64,000 bases of DNA from Hansfordia pulvinata (lineage: Eukaryota > Ascomycota > Sordariomycetes > Xylariales): positions 2,790,001-2,854,000 of the forward strand of contig BJKQ01000007.1 of NCBI GenBank assembly GCA_006538405.1, given 5' to 3'. Numbering within the stretch: position 1 is the first letter of the stretch; each line of letters starts with the position of its first letter. Position numbers and translations under genes: made by a program. Below are positions 44,936-56,272 of the stretch, in pieces. The notes under the pieces are model-generated. The model saw only the letters and a list, made by a program, of their open reading frames with translations, did no database searches and was not told the origin of the DNA.

Positions 44936-46846
44936 ATGGCGGCTCAAGTTGCTCCCCGATTCCACGGTTCCGTTCACGGCCAAGGTGTCCCGTATTCGGG
45001 CAGGCTTGGCCTTGACGCGTCGGATGACCAGCCCCAGTGGCAAATCAGCGGCAACGGTCCCCCACTCGGGTTTCCCAGGTCCATCGAAGGCCCTGCCGTC
45101 TGGACCGGGGAAGGGGAGGATCGTGGTGCCCCTGACGAGTGGATGCTCAATCTTGAGGATGGAGCCAAGGCAGAGATCCAGAAAGCTCTTGAGTATTTCA
45201 AAGGTAGGGAAAGTCCACCGCCTCTCGTTGCGTCCGCAGACGAGAGGAAAGCTCGCCGCCCCTCATGAACACAAAGCTAACCCTCTCGTATCTTCGGTCT
45301 TCCAGGACTGGGGCGGAACGGGAGCGACGTCGCCAGTGACAACTTCCCACTTCCCAGTCTGGGTCCTCGTCTTCGCGCCGGGGCCAGAGAGATCCATCAG
45401 GGCCGGGCGTTTTCGTGGTCGACGGACTGGACCCGTCCAGCTATTCTGTCGAGGACAACGTCAACATCTTCCTGGGCATATCGAGCTACATCGGTGGCCA
45501 GCGCGGGGCTCAGAACGCCAAACTACACATGCTGAGTACGTTCAAGACTCGCCCCCACGCTACGGAGGCTGAGAGCTGTGGACGCACAGCAGCCCTTTCG
45601 GCTCTTGAGCCTGCAAGAACTTCAAGGTGCTGACCGCAGAGAATTCACCCGCAGCCCATGTGGTCGACTCCAAGAAGTGGACCGTTCCCAAGGAGAAACG
45701 CCACGGCATCCACACGAACGATGCGCTGGTACGTTGCGATCCTCGAAATCCGTCTTCTGTCTCTTGATCCCTTCCTGCGTATCCGCATCTGGCACTCACA
45801 AACGCCGTGTAGCCCTTCCACAATGACGTGGGAGCCGAGATCCTGGCTCTCCAGGTTCGCGACTCCGCCCTCAAGGGAGGACGGCTCTGTATCGCGCCGG
45901 CCTCGGCCATCTACAACGACCTCATGGAGACTCATCCAGGGGCCATTCACGCCCTAGCAGAACCTAACTGGCCTGTGAAAACGTATGGATCACGCCAAAG
46001 CCTGGCCCCCTTCTGACTGCTCCCCTGAAGAGAAGCCCCGTAGCCTTTGCCCTCCCTTTCATCCCCCCCCCCCCCCCTCCTCCCTGCTTTACAGGTGCAT
46101 CCACTTGCTCGTACACACCCCGGTCAACCTCTACTAATTACTTGCACCCATCTCCTGCCATGCAGCGCGAAGCCGGGCACCCCATACATCCTAGCGCCTC
46201 TGATATTCTACCACGAGGGCCACCTGTCCATCTGGTCGGATCCCGCGCGCCTGGGGCCCCACCGTTCCGAGCAGAAGCTGCCAGGCAGGTCCAGGAGCGC
46301 CATCCCTTCTCTGGACCGCACGCAGGTCGCGGCCCTCGACGCCCTCCAGCAAGCCGCGGTCAGGCAGTGCGTTCGCCTGAGCCTCGAGCCCGGGCAACTC
46401 GTCTTCATGCACAACTTGGCGGTTGTCCACGGTCGCGAGGCTTACGATGACGGGGCCCCGAAGAGACGGCAGGGGAGAAGCAACGCCACCTCGTTCGGCT
46501 GTGGCTACGCAACAAAGAACTGGGCTGGCCTATCCCCAAGCCCATGCTCCCCACCTGGGATCCAGTCTTCAGCGAACGCGTCGAGCAGCTGGTTTTGACC
46601 AACGGCAGGTATGACCTGACCGAGATGCCCAAGTACCACGCGCCCATGCACCCATGCGGCACGGCTGCGTTCAGGAGGTCCGGGGAAGAAGAGGAGGAGG
46701 AAGAGGAGGAGGAGGAGGAGGAAGATGAGGAAGATGAAGAAGATGAGGGGCTGGATGAAGAGGGGGAGAGGCAGGGACAACAGGCGGAAGAAGAGGGGCC
46801 GGAGGGGCAACACGGCTGCGTGAGCCAGCTGGACGCGCGAGACTGA
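44936..46846 (+). CDS. TauD / clavaminate synthase-like Fe(II)/2-oxoglutarate dioxygenase, two frame breaks
   Basis: Five exons (44936-45203, 45306-45535, 45640-45728, 45813-45982, 46166-46846) give about 479 residues after two one-base restorations. Order: PDEWMLNLEDGAKAEIQKAL, FPLPSLGPRLR, EIHQGR, then SSYSVEDNVNIFLGISSYIG, NDALPFHNDVGAEILALQVR with the iron-binding H-x-D (about residues 199-201), RLCIAPASAIYNDL, QLVFMHNLAVVHGREAY with the distal His (about 341), and RHLVRLWLRN with the 2-oxoglutarate Arg. This matches fungal TauD-domain oxygenases; the substrate is unknown. Breaks: TTTT at 45410-45413 and CCCC at 46456-46459, each one base short. The tail is unusual: about 20 consecutive Glu/Asp after FRRSG, then an acidic Gln-rich end. 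The third exon's acceptor is my best fit and less certain than the rest. Confidence 0.85.
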
Positions 46847-49800
46847 TGAGTGGATCAGAGAACAGCCGTGTATGCTGCCCGGACTCTACACGTCACTCAA
46901 TGGAAGCATTTCGCTGCCATGCCCTGGAGGCATGGATGTTTTCATGAGTACCTGGGGACGGGGAACCTTCCCCCTCTCAGCCAGGTTTCACTCCAGCCCA
47001 TGATAGAAATCGGGAAATCCAACCTCATTGGCTTACAGCTCACGCCTGACACTGCAGGAAGCAGCGCCTTGGCCGGATCGAGATGACGAGCCGAGCATCT
47101 CGGGTGCAGCGGCCGTGACAGGTTGACACTCCCAAGTGTGTATGACCGGGATCAACACCCCCCTCCCCCCTGAGCGGGCGTTTCCGGCTGGGGTCACACC
47201 CATGATCCCGCTCAGCGTATTGGGGACACAATGCCTTGCATGATGTTGCACTGCTGCTCGCTCGGTGGCCTCCCAGATGTGTCAATTTTCTTTTCTTTTT
47301 TTCCCCTTCAAGCCGGTCTGCAGCCTGGTGGGTGGATGGAGGTTGTGAGAGGCTTCGTGACTGGCCTGGCTTGGGCGAGCACCCCCGTTATACACGCGTC
47401 CGCATCCTTGGCATCTCGCAGCACGGGGAGCTCTGAGTCTGTACGAGCACAGAGACTCTGCAGAGCCCCGGACGTCACTTGGTGGGAAATAATGTGCGGC
47501 TGCAGTGACCCGAGAAACAGAGAGCGTCCGTCCGTCCGTCCTTCCTGCGCCCAGCCGGCTTGACAACTCGAACCACGCGGGACGCTGCAACACGCTCCCA
47601 AGCAGTGAAGACCATACCCTGTATCTGTCAGCACAGGGCTCGTAGAGGAGCCGTGGCCCGTTCTGATCTTTCCCCCCCCCCACACCGGCCCCGGGTCTGA
47701 ACTGGAGGCCTCGGGCCTTGGGAACCCGCGAGAAGTGTTCCAGTGATGCAAAGTTTTCCATCGGGACAGGCCTATGGTGGCCTGCCACGAGATTTTCCCC
47801 TCTTTGCGATAGCCGTAGCGGCAAAACTCGTCCGCCCCCCCCTTCGGGCACCAAAGCGTATTGCATCACACGCTACAACCACGGTGCGGAGGGCCGGCCC
47901 CCAATGGTCCTGCCACCGCTGTCTGTCGTGATGACCGGATCGCTTGTAACCCGTGCCGATTTCGTCTCCACCCCTGGTAGCACCCAACCCAGAAGAGAAG
48001 AGCAAGAACGCAAGATCGGGGAAGAAAAAAAAAAGGTTCGACGCGGACCCCCGCCTCGGCACAGGGGCGCCTTTGGGCTTTGCGTCGATCGGCGCGAACG
48101 CCTCCGGGCTATGTTGACATCGATCATGCGGGACTAGGGCTTCGTGTCCTGCGGCCCGGTAGAACCCAAGCCCGACGTGGCCGGTCCTGCCAGCTTATCA
48201 AGCCCCCCTTCCCCCCGGGAGACCGTTTCTCGAGACCCTAGTCGCGAACCGACTTCTGGGAGGGAGACAACGCGGCGGCACCGCCATCACCACCACGAAC
48301 GTGTTGTGGATCCGGAGACTGAGACGAGGTCGAAGTTGCCACGCTGCCTTCGGGTAGTCTACCCAACCGCCGCCGCGGAGATCCAGCACGCGCCAGCGGG
48401 CATGGGTCACTGGGTGGGAGGGGGCAGGAAGAGGAGTCTGCGAGGTGTTTCATGGCTGCTGAAGAGAATATTCCCTCAAACAAGCTGCTTTCTTGTGTAA
48501 GACTGCCTTGACTTTTCCAGAACACCAGACTTTGCCGTGGTTTCTCAGCCACCGTGACTACACTGACATGAGATAGAAACCAGCCCCACAGCGTCGGGGT
48601 TGAGTGGCAGGAACTCTCGTCAGGAACCCATATTCCCGCCCGGCCTGTCGAACCACGGTTCGGTCCCCTCGGCCCCATACCCACACGGGAGCCACCAGTA
48701 GGAAAACCCGCTGAAGAGCCCGGGCCCGAGCGATGAGGAAAGGGTCGCTGCAGCGCGAGGCTTTGTGTGGGGTTTGCTGTGTGGCCCCCTACCCCCGATG
48801 GGCCTCGGGCTGCTGGGCCATGTCCATCGTGCAAAGGAGCCAGGCATCGAAGAGGCCCGGGGCTCCAGGCGGCTATCGTGGCGAAAGAGGGATTCTGGAC
48901 AGCCTGAATAGAGCGGCGGCGCGAAGGGTCGGCGAGTGTTGCGAGCTCGCCATTGGAGGGCTCCTGGTCTGATCTGCCCACAAACACGCTCACGCATTAC
49001 ACTACACTGCAGTCCAGCCGCACGAGTGCTGGAACTTCACCCCCCCTCCCCCTCCCCGCCCTTTCTCACAACATTTTCCTCTTCAGGAGTCCCTCACGAA
49101 CGCGCCTCGCGGCTAGGCTGCAGGGAGGTTTTGGAAATGGGCGGCGCGGACGGAGCACCGGTCGACCCGTGAAGGTCATTTGTTGTCGTCCGTTCAGAGA
49201 TCCGCCGGTGGTGGGCACTGGGGATCTCGAGCCGGCGCCGGTGCATTAGTCGCGACCCGAAAACCCGCATTTGGGCGCCGGCGGTGCCCCTTGATTCGTG
49301 GGCCGGGTCGCTGGGCCTCTTCCCTGAGTCAAGGGTGGGAAATGGGACCGGCTGAACGATGAGAACGAAGGGGGGGAGGGACGGCGTGTGAGTGACTGGA
49401 TTTTTTCTTTCCCCCCCTTTCATATGGTGCGAGAACGGTCTCGTGACTCTTCTGGCTAATGGCTAGTGGTTCATGGCCAATGTGGCCCATCTGGGCGGAG
49501 TCTCTGTGAACTGGATGAGACAGCAATATCACATGCGTGAGACAAGTTTAGCTCTATTGATCCAAGTTATACTCTTTAGCTCTTGCATCCAGATATGGGT
49601 TGCACGATGAAAACTGGAATTGGAGCGGCTGATTTGCTCCCAGACTATTGCCGAAGCTACCTACCTGGAATTAGAGACAATGCATACCCAGGCTCCAGTC
49701 TGACTTGTACCCTTTGCTGCATCTTTGGCCAGTGAACAACCCCGCGACGCAGTCCCGGACACGAAAATCGAACGTCTCGTGGGCTCCGGGCTGACGGTTG

Positions 49801-50101
49801 TTTCTTAAAGTGGAGTGCAGACAGGGTTTGCATCAGTACGTGGCCCGCAACCCGACGAGATAAAATCAGAATGCTTGCAAGATGTATGGACTTAAAGCTC
49901 TCATCCTCCACCGGCCCGAGGAGCGATCAATAGTCAACAAACCTCTGAGGGCTGCAAGCGAACAAATCGTTCAGTTCAAGTCACTCAACACTTGAGAAGC
50001 CGGCCTCGTGACGCGGCAGCCGGTGCAAGCATCTCCGCCTAGGTATTGAAAAGAAGTCTATGGATTCGTCTCACATCTCTTCACCCGCTTAAAGTCCCAG
50101 G

Positions 50102-50374
50102 GGTGAACAAGTTCTAAATAGTCGTAGAATCTGCGGTTATCTCACCGAGAGTAACGGTTCCGGTCATGGAGGGCCAAAGGCACTGGTAAATCTCACTGAA
50201 CCAGACTGGCTGTTCGGGACAGTCAAAGGATACGAGATTGACACTTCCCTAGTGCTCAATCTTACCAGGACTTATGATCAACAGCAATGCCAGGGCCAGA
50301 CCCGTGACACCGAGTGCAAGAAGCACCAGAGAGCTCGGATGACAGATGGAGCCCTGATATTGCCGTTGAAATAG
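50102..50374 (+). other. Isolated coding-like open frame, possible gene relic
   Basis: The frame beginning after an acceptor-like CCCAG at 50096-50100 is open for 90 codons. It reads as a plausible protein (ALVNLTEPDWLFGTVKGYEI, LVLNLTRTYDQQQCQGQ). A second frame overlapping its end (about 50317-50460) reads SPDIAVEIGPDPRLKLSI before a GTGAGT donor, and SQTCGSELWELYCPISKC lies at about 50752. No ATG-started gene could be assembled, so this may be a decayed or heavily spliced gene. Confidence 0.25.
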
Positions 50375-53300
50375 GCCCTGATCCACGCCTCAAGCTGAGT
50401 ATCACCGCAAGTCATATAGAGTTGCTGTATGGCATTGTGTACAGAAGCCACGACTATGCCTGTGAGTCATGCTGTTGTTTGAACTCCGACAGCTGGCCCA
50501 AGATTGGGTTTTGGTGACCGAGGCCGACTTCAGGGTCAGTTGAAGCTTTGCGATCCGGCTATGGGATCTCGAATGCTCATGGTCCATGTGAGTGTAAGGG
50601 TTTTGTCCCCAGCAGGGCAAAGGGACTGAATAGATATCACAGAACTGGACTGACCGGACTGTGCAAGAATACACTAAGGTCTAAAAGACATATGAATGAG
50701 ACTTAAGCAAGTATCAATCTGGTCAGCACTTATCCTCAACACGTGCCACAGAGCCAGACCTGTGGCAGTGAGCTCTGGGAGCTCTACTGCCCGATCTCCA
50801 AGTGCCACGCCGAAGGCTCGTTTCAGCCTCCCATACAACGCGCGATGAGATTTCGAAGTGGTGGTTGGAGTGGCAGGATGGTCTAAGAAGTTACTTGGTG
50901 AGGCTCTTGCTTAGGTATTTTACAAAGTGCTCAACTGGATAGAAACCAAGGCTCTGCGATTCCTGATGGCGCGTGGCAGTCGAAGTCGAAATTATATGGA
51001 TAGGGTTGGGAATGTTTTAGAAAGTAACACCGGGAACTCGCTTATATATTTTAGACCGGGGCGCCCCAAGCCCACCCTCGCTGCCGCTGCGTGACGTCTC
51101 ACGGTCAAGAACTCGTAGCGACGGGGACAGGATTTCCATGCTGAAGAAACCAGCCAGGCTCCAACTGTGCACCTTGCATGGTAGTCCACTTGCGCCAGTT
51201 CGAGTTCGTTCATCTGGAGATTAGGCGATGCAGTTCCGGTGCCGACGACAACCTATCCGTCAGATCTCTAGGAACGTTGGCAACGGGCGGATCGTTGACA
51301 GAGACTGTCAAAACGAAAACCTCCGCGGTGTGCGTACTCGTACAAGTAAGTGTTCGCGTGCAGAGACGCCGGCGACTACAATAGCCCACTACTGGGCGAA
51401 TAAGGAATATGCTCATTCAGAAATGGCCTATTCATTTCCCAATCGCTGGCTGTGCGGCCGGTGCTAGACTATGTACTTGCTCGTACTCATACTACACGCA
51501 AGGCAATCAGGCCAAATAGGTTTGATCTTGCGGCATCGATGCTCGACGATTTTCCAGACACGCCAAGAGGTTGGATGATTTGGCGCGTGCGCGCTTGTTC
51601 AACGGTTTTTGACCTCGTCGTGCTTCTTGGCATTCAGATTGCCGCGGCCAGCACGCGGCATCCGACCCCCAGGGCACGTGCTGAGTGGAGGGATTACGAG
51701 TATTTCCCAGGTGTTGCCATGACGTATGAGCTGAAGAGGCGATCGTTGCTGGAAATCCAGCCACCGTCCAATGGAACGGTGAGCGTCGGGTCCAGCGCCG
51801 AGCGCGCAACCACGAACTTTTGGCCCTGTAGCGACTAACTGGGGCCGGCGTGCGAAAAGCCGTGCGTGCCGACGTCACAGAGAAGGTAGCCAAAGTTCTT
51901 TTGGTGGATTTGAGGGTTCCACGCTCTGGGTAGAGGGCTCGTCAGGGCCAGCCAGGCGTGCCAGGCATACCAGGTACGGGTCAGCCGTGGATACTCGTAC
52001 TCATGTGTGTCTAATCGGCGATGTGAGTGGCCCAGAAGGACCCGCTGTCGTGGATCAATGTCGATCGTTCTTTGAAATAGGGCGGGCATTGCGAGGCTGT
52101 GCGGCTGTGCAGTCCCAATAATGGAGCCAGGAGAGCCAAAGATTGAACAGTGGCCTGCGACAGGTTTCACACCATGGTAGATCACCATTAACGGGTAACT
52201 GCCCACGCTGCCCACGACTGCCGTCTGTCAGTGCCCCCGTATGAGTAAACGTCGAGACATGCGAGCGAGCGTGCTCGTGCGCCAGAGCACGCTGGATGTA
52301 TGGGATATGCTTGTACGGATAGACAAGCTGTCTGTTCTTGTATACGGCGAGGCTGAGTTCATCCGCATAATGTTTGTCTCCAAACTGCCCTTCACGTTTG
52401 CACAAATCGAAGCACATCCGCGTTTTAACACGCGCGTGTACTGAGGCGATATGCTTAGGTACGCACCGAAGCCTTTCGTGCGTCCATGCTGGCGTGAGTG
52501 TCAGCGAGAAGGGGCAGACCAAGAGGCTGAAACAGACCAAAGAGACGCGCATGAATGTCAACAAAGCGGCGTTGCGGATGCTTTACATCGCAAGCGATGT
52601 GCTGGTGGGCTGGCTGACAGCTGACCCTAATGAGGAAGCACGGTGGAGGATAGCGCCCGAGGCATCTAGAGGACCGCAAGCGAACCCTGCCAGAAAAGCC
52701 GCTGGTGCATTGTACCTGCATGAACCGGCCTCGTTTCCCCCCTTGGGGCGCGTGTGATTGACCAGATTAATGCTTTGGCGGGGTGCCGTGAGCCGGGATG
52801 CCTTGAGGGGACACTGGCACGTGTGGTTGTACTAGCAGTGGCAGCACCATCCATGAACAAGCCAGTACACTCTTGGACCAGCCAGGGAGACAATAGCCAA
52901 TGGTGGCTTTGGCGTCCTCCTCCATACGATTAGCATGCCCTCGATGGGAGCACAGGCGGTGCGAGAGCGGATAGACGCCACAGGGCTAATGTTGAGAGTT
53001 CCAGCATTCCAAAGCCTTTGAGCGAGTGAAAGTGAGTAAAGGTTGACGACAGGGAAAAGCGCAGGGGAAGATCACGGTCCGTCAAACTGACGTGGCTGTC
53101 AAAAGTGAGCAAGGCCAGCCAGGCTGTCACCTGTGGAGCTGGGACACGGAGGCCCGAACGGCGACGCGTAATTGTACGCCGGGCTGGGGAATTGAAAGTG
53201 GTCCTGGGAGGTTGACGAGCGCGGGATACGAGCACACGAGCTTGGGGCGAGAGATAACGTGCTCGCCTGCCAGTCCCCCGCTGGTACGAGTAGTCATGGC

Positions 53301-55452
53301 CGGTAATAAGGGTTGGTTCCTGGCTAGTGCTGCATTGCGCAGAGCCGGCGGGAGTCAAGCATTCGGGTGCAGGGATAAGTGGCGGCTTGATTGCTTGGGG
53401 CGGGGCCTGGGCCCCGGTAGACTGGGGTCCGTGATGGAGCAAGCGCGGCAGATGCCAATACGAGAATCTTGGAGAGAAGCTTGTGTTGGCTTGGTGCTTC
53501 TTGGCCGTGGACATGACTACGAGTACCAGCAGGCGTTCGGACGAGATGACGGTGGCGTCGCGGCCGCAATGTGGCTGGATGTTAAAGAGGCGCTGAGGCG
53601 CGAACGCTGCGACCGGCGGAGGTGGTGGCTCGAATGCATCGAAAAGGTGGCCCCACCGTAGAGGGGGGCCGGAACCGAGAGGAAGAGCAGGAGACAGACA
53701 AGCAGAGCCACAGCCATGCATTGTACGGCTGCGCGGCTGCGCGGTGGCGACGCGCCGTGGCTGCCACGATTTAGGGGAGGAATGTGGCAGGGCTGAAGGT
53801 TCAGGAATGCGGCAGGAAGACGGGGGGATTTCGGTGGACGATGGACGATGGATGGGTTGATCATGGCGACGTTGGCGATGGTGTCGAAGGTGCACCGCCC
53901 CAGGGAAACCCAGCTGTTCCTTCCCCAGCTGCCCGGCCGAGGTGAGCCTGCCTGCCGCATCTCGCCGCCGTTTGCCGTGCACGTCCGTGGATGTCCCGTT
54001 CGATCTCCTGAATTGGCGGGGTCCGCCGGGTCCGGGTCCGGCAGCACAGGGACGAGTACGAGTACATGCACGGACAATTGAACAGAGGCAGGCGAGCGTG
54101 GCGAGGTGGCAAACCTGGAGCATCTGTTGGATGTTTTGAAACAAGCAGGGGCCGGGGCAGGCGCGCGAGTACGGGCACTCATTCGTACAAGGACTACCAG
54201 GCACGGGACAAGACGGTGCGGGCGCGCGAGTTTGCGAGTCGGTTGTGACTGCCTCATGGAAGGCGGTTTACTCGTACTTGAGGGACGAGAAACGCACAGG
54301 CAGGCACGTCGGGCAGTCAAGCAGCCAGGCAGGCGCACCCTCGTCCATTCCAAAACTCCACAGCAGCTTTCTTCGTCCTCCGATGCCAGCGCCTTATGTT
54401 GCCCGTGCTTCCAGTGTGCCTGTCCATTCACTCGCAACGAGAGGCGCCTGGCAATCGCATCTTACCCTCCGTCCGGTCGCCTCTCCCAGGCTTCCCAGTC
54501 ACCCGGATCGCTTGAGCACCACTCGAGCTCGGCAGGGCTGGCAATACGATCGCCGCAGCTTGCAAGTACCTACCCACGTGCTATCGGGCTGTTGACTTTT
54601 GCATTGAGGTCTCGCCTCGCTTCCTCCATGGGCATCGTTCGCCTTGCAAAAGCTTCACGGCGTTCCTTGCGGCGACAACCTCGATCTTCGGGTACTCAAA
54701 TAGAACATGCCTGGGATGTGTTCACCTACCTTCAGGCCGTGCTTTGCGATACGAGGAGCGTCATAGTCAGCCCCGGCCCCTGGCACACACGTACTCGTAG
54801 GAATCGCCTACCGAGCAGCCGCCCGCACGCGCGCTACTCTACCTCTGGCGACGACGATCAGGGGCTGGTTGGCTAACGGTGGACCCGAGCTGCCACCAGG
54901 CCAGGAGACACGACGTGACGACGAACCGAGAGTGCAAGGAGGCAAGCACGCAAGGCGCGTGGGCAACCTTTTGCAGGCAGGCTCGCCAGCCGGCCGGGCA
55001 CACGCACGCAGCCACACCACACACCAGCCAAGCGAGTGACGGCACTCTGCCGTGGTCGCAATACCTACGGACGGACAGGCGCGAGCAGCACAGAGTCTGG
55101 TGAGAGAGAGGGCAGAAGGAGAGCGAGGGCTTGGGTCCAGAGCCCACAAGTGGGCTGTCTCCAGTCTTCGAGGTGGGCCAGGTGGGTATCATCGCCCGGC
55201 TCTCTCACGCAGTATTCCCGACCGTGTCGTCCAGGCCCCGCCGCGACCAGCCCGTGATTGGCCCGCCGCCCTTCGTGGTGTGGCGCCAGATTCAGATTAA
55301 CCCGCGCTGGCTGTGGAACTTCCCCTTTCTCTCGCGCACGCCCACCCTCGGCCGCCCTAGGACCAGTCCAGAGGGGTTCCCTGCAGAGCGTCTTTTCCCA
55401 GAGAGATTGGCCCAGCCAGAAGGAGAAAGCGACCTGGGTGGGCTCTGGACCC

Positions 55453-55475
55453 GGTACTCGTACGGTACGAGTACC
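55453..55475. repeat. Perfect 11-bp inverted repeat with one-base loop
   Basis: GGTACTCGTAC, one G, then GTACGAGTACC form a perfect hairpin-capable palindrome. It is made of two opposed copies of the TACGAGTA motif scattered through the window's deserts. It lies about 0.8 kb upstream of the glucanosyltransferase ATG. Confidence 0.95.
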
Positions 55476-56272
55476 ACGACGGGGCCCGCCCGCGCTGGGT
55501 CGCTACGGTTAGGGGGATTCGTGATGGCCGTCCCGGTGACACTTTTATTGCTCCTTTGCCTCGCGCCCACGCCTCCTCCCCCGTTCCCTCCTCTGTATTC
55601 CTCTTGTCTTGACTCGACCTCGACCTTCCTTCGACTCTGGACTTCATTCTTTCTGTCCTCGTTCGTTCTTCATCCTCCCGGGCAGTTTTGTTATTTGGCT
55701 ACCCTCTAGACCACACCTTGATTCACCACACTCCTTACTCGACCTGTTTTATTGTTGTTAATTCAACACCCACGCTCTCTCAAAAAATCACTCAAAACGA
55801 ACAACTACGCTCCCTTGTCGAATAGCAGAACAGTCAGGAGCAACGACTTCCCAGGGATAAGCAGGAGGAAAGTCCAGGCCTATCTCGCCAACGTCATTCC
55901 TCCGCCAGTGAAACATCTCTCTGAGACCTCGGTACGCCTTCCCTAGACACGCCCTGCGGCGCCCAGCTTGCCCTTTTGATTCCCCGGCTGTGATCATCTC
56001 CATCATTTGCATTCTTGCCTTGGAGAGCGGCCCGGCAAATCTCCCCATTGCCGGCCGCCTCTTCTCGCCACCCGCCCGCGCCAAGCTCGCTGTTACACCC
56101 GACGTATCAAGAGCTGCCAAGGCACCCACCCGATAGGGCGATCTCTTGGCCACAGCGACAGCAAACGGGCAACGGCAGCCCTGTCGGCTACACCCCCTGC
56201 CTTATTATTATAAGTCCTCAACTAACCCATCATTCTGCTATCAACAGTTCTTTACACCACACAACCGTCACA

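Larger units (their letters stand above)
46847..56272. other. Second gene desert (9.4 kb)
   Basis: No convincing gene. About 49550-51000 is less GC-rich and holds a coding-like open frame (50102-50374). TACGAGTA/TACTCGTA motifs recur (about 51334, 51692, 51991, 53284, 53517, 54051, 54268, 54790), ending in a 23-bp inverted repeat at 55453. A long minus-strand open frame at 52930-54204 is GC-driven and motif-free. From about 55550 the sequence is pyrimidine-rich and is the likely promoter and leader of the glucanosyltransferase gene. Confidence 0.45.

Noticed and set aside
52930..54204. A 424-codon minus-strand open frame
   Set aside because: It lies in GC-rich desert sequence, has no domain, signal or splice logic, and overlaps equally long frames on both strands; composition alone explains it.
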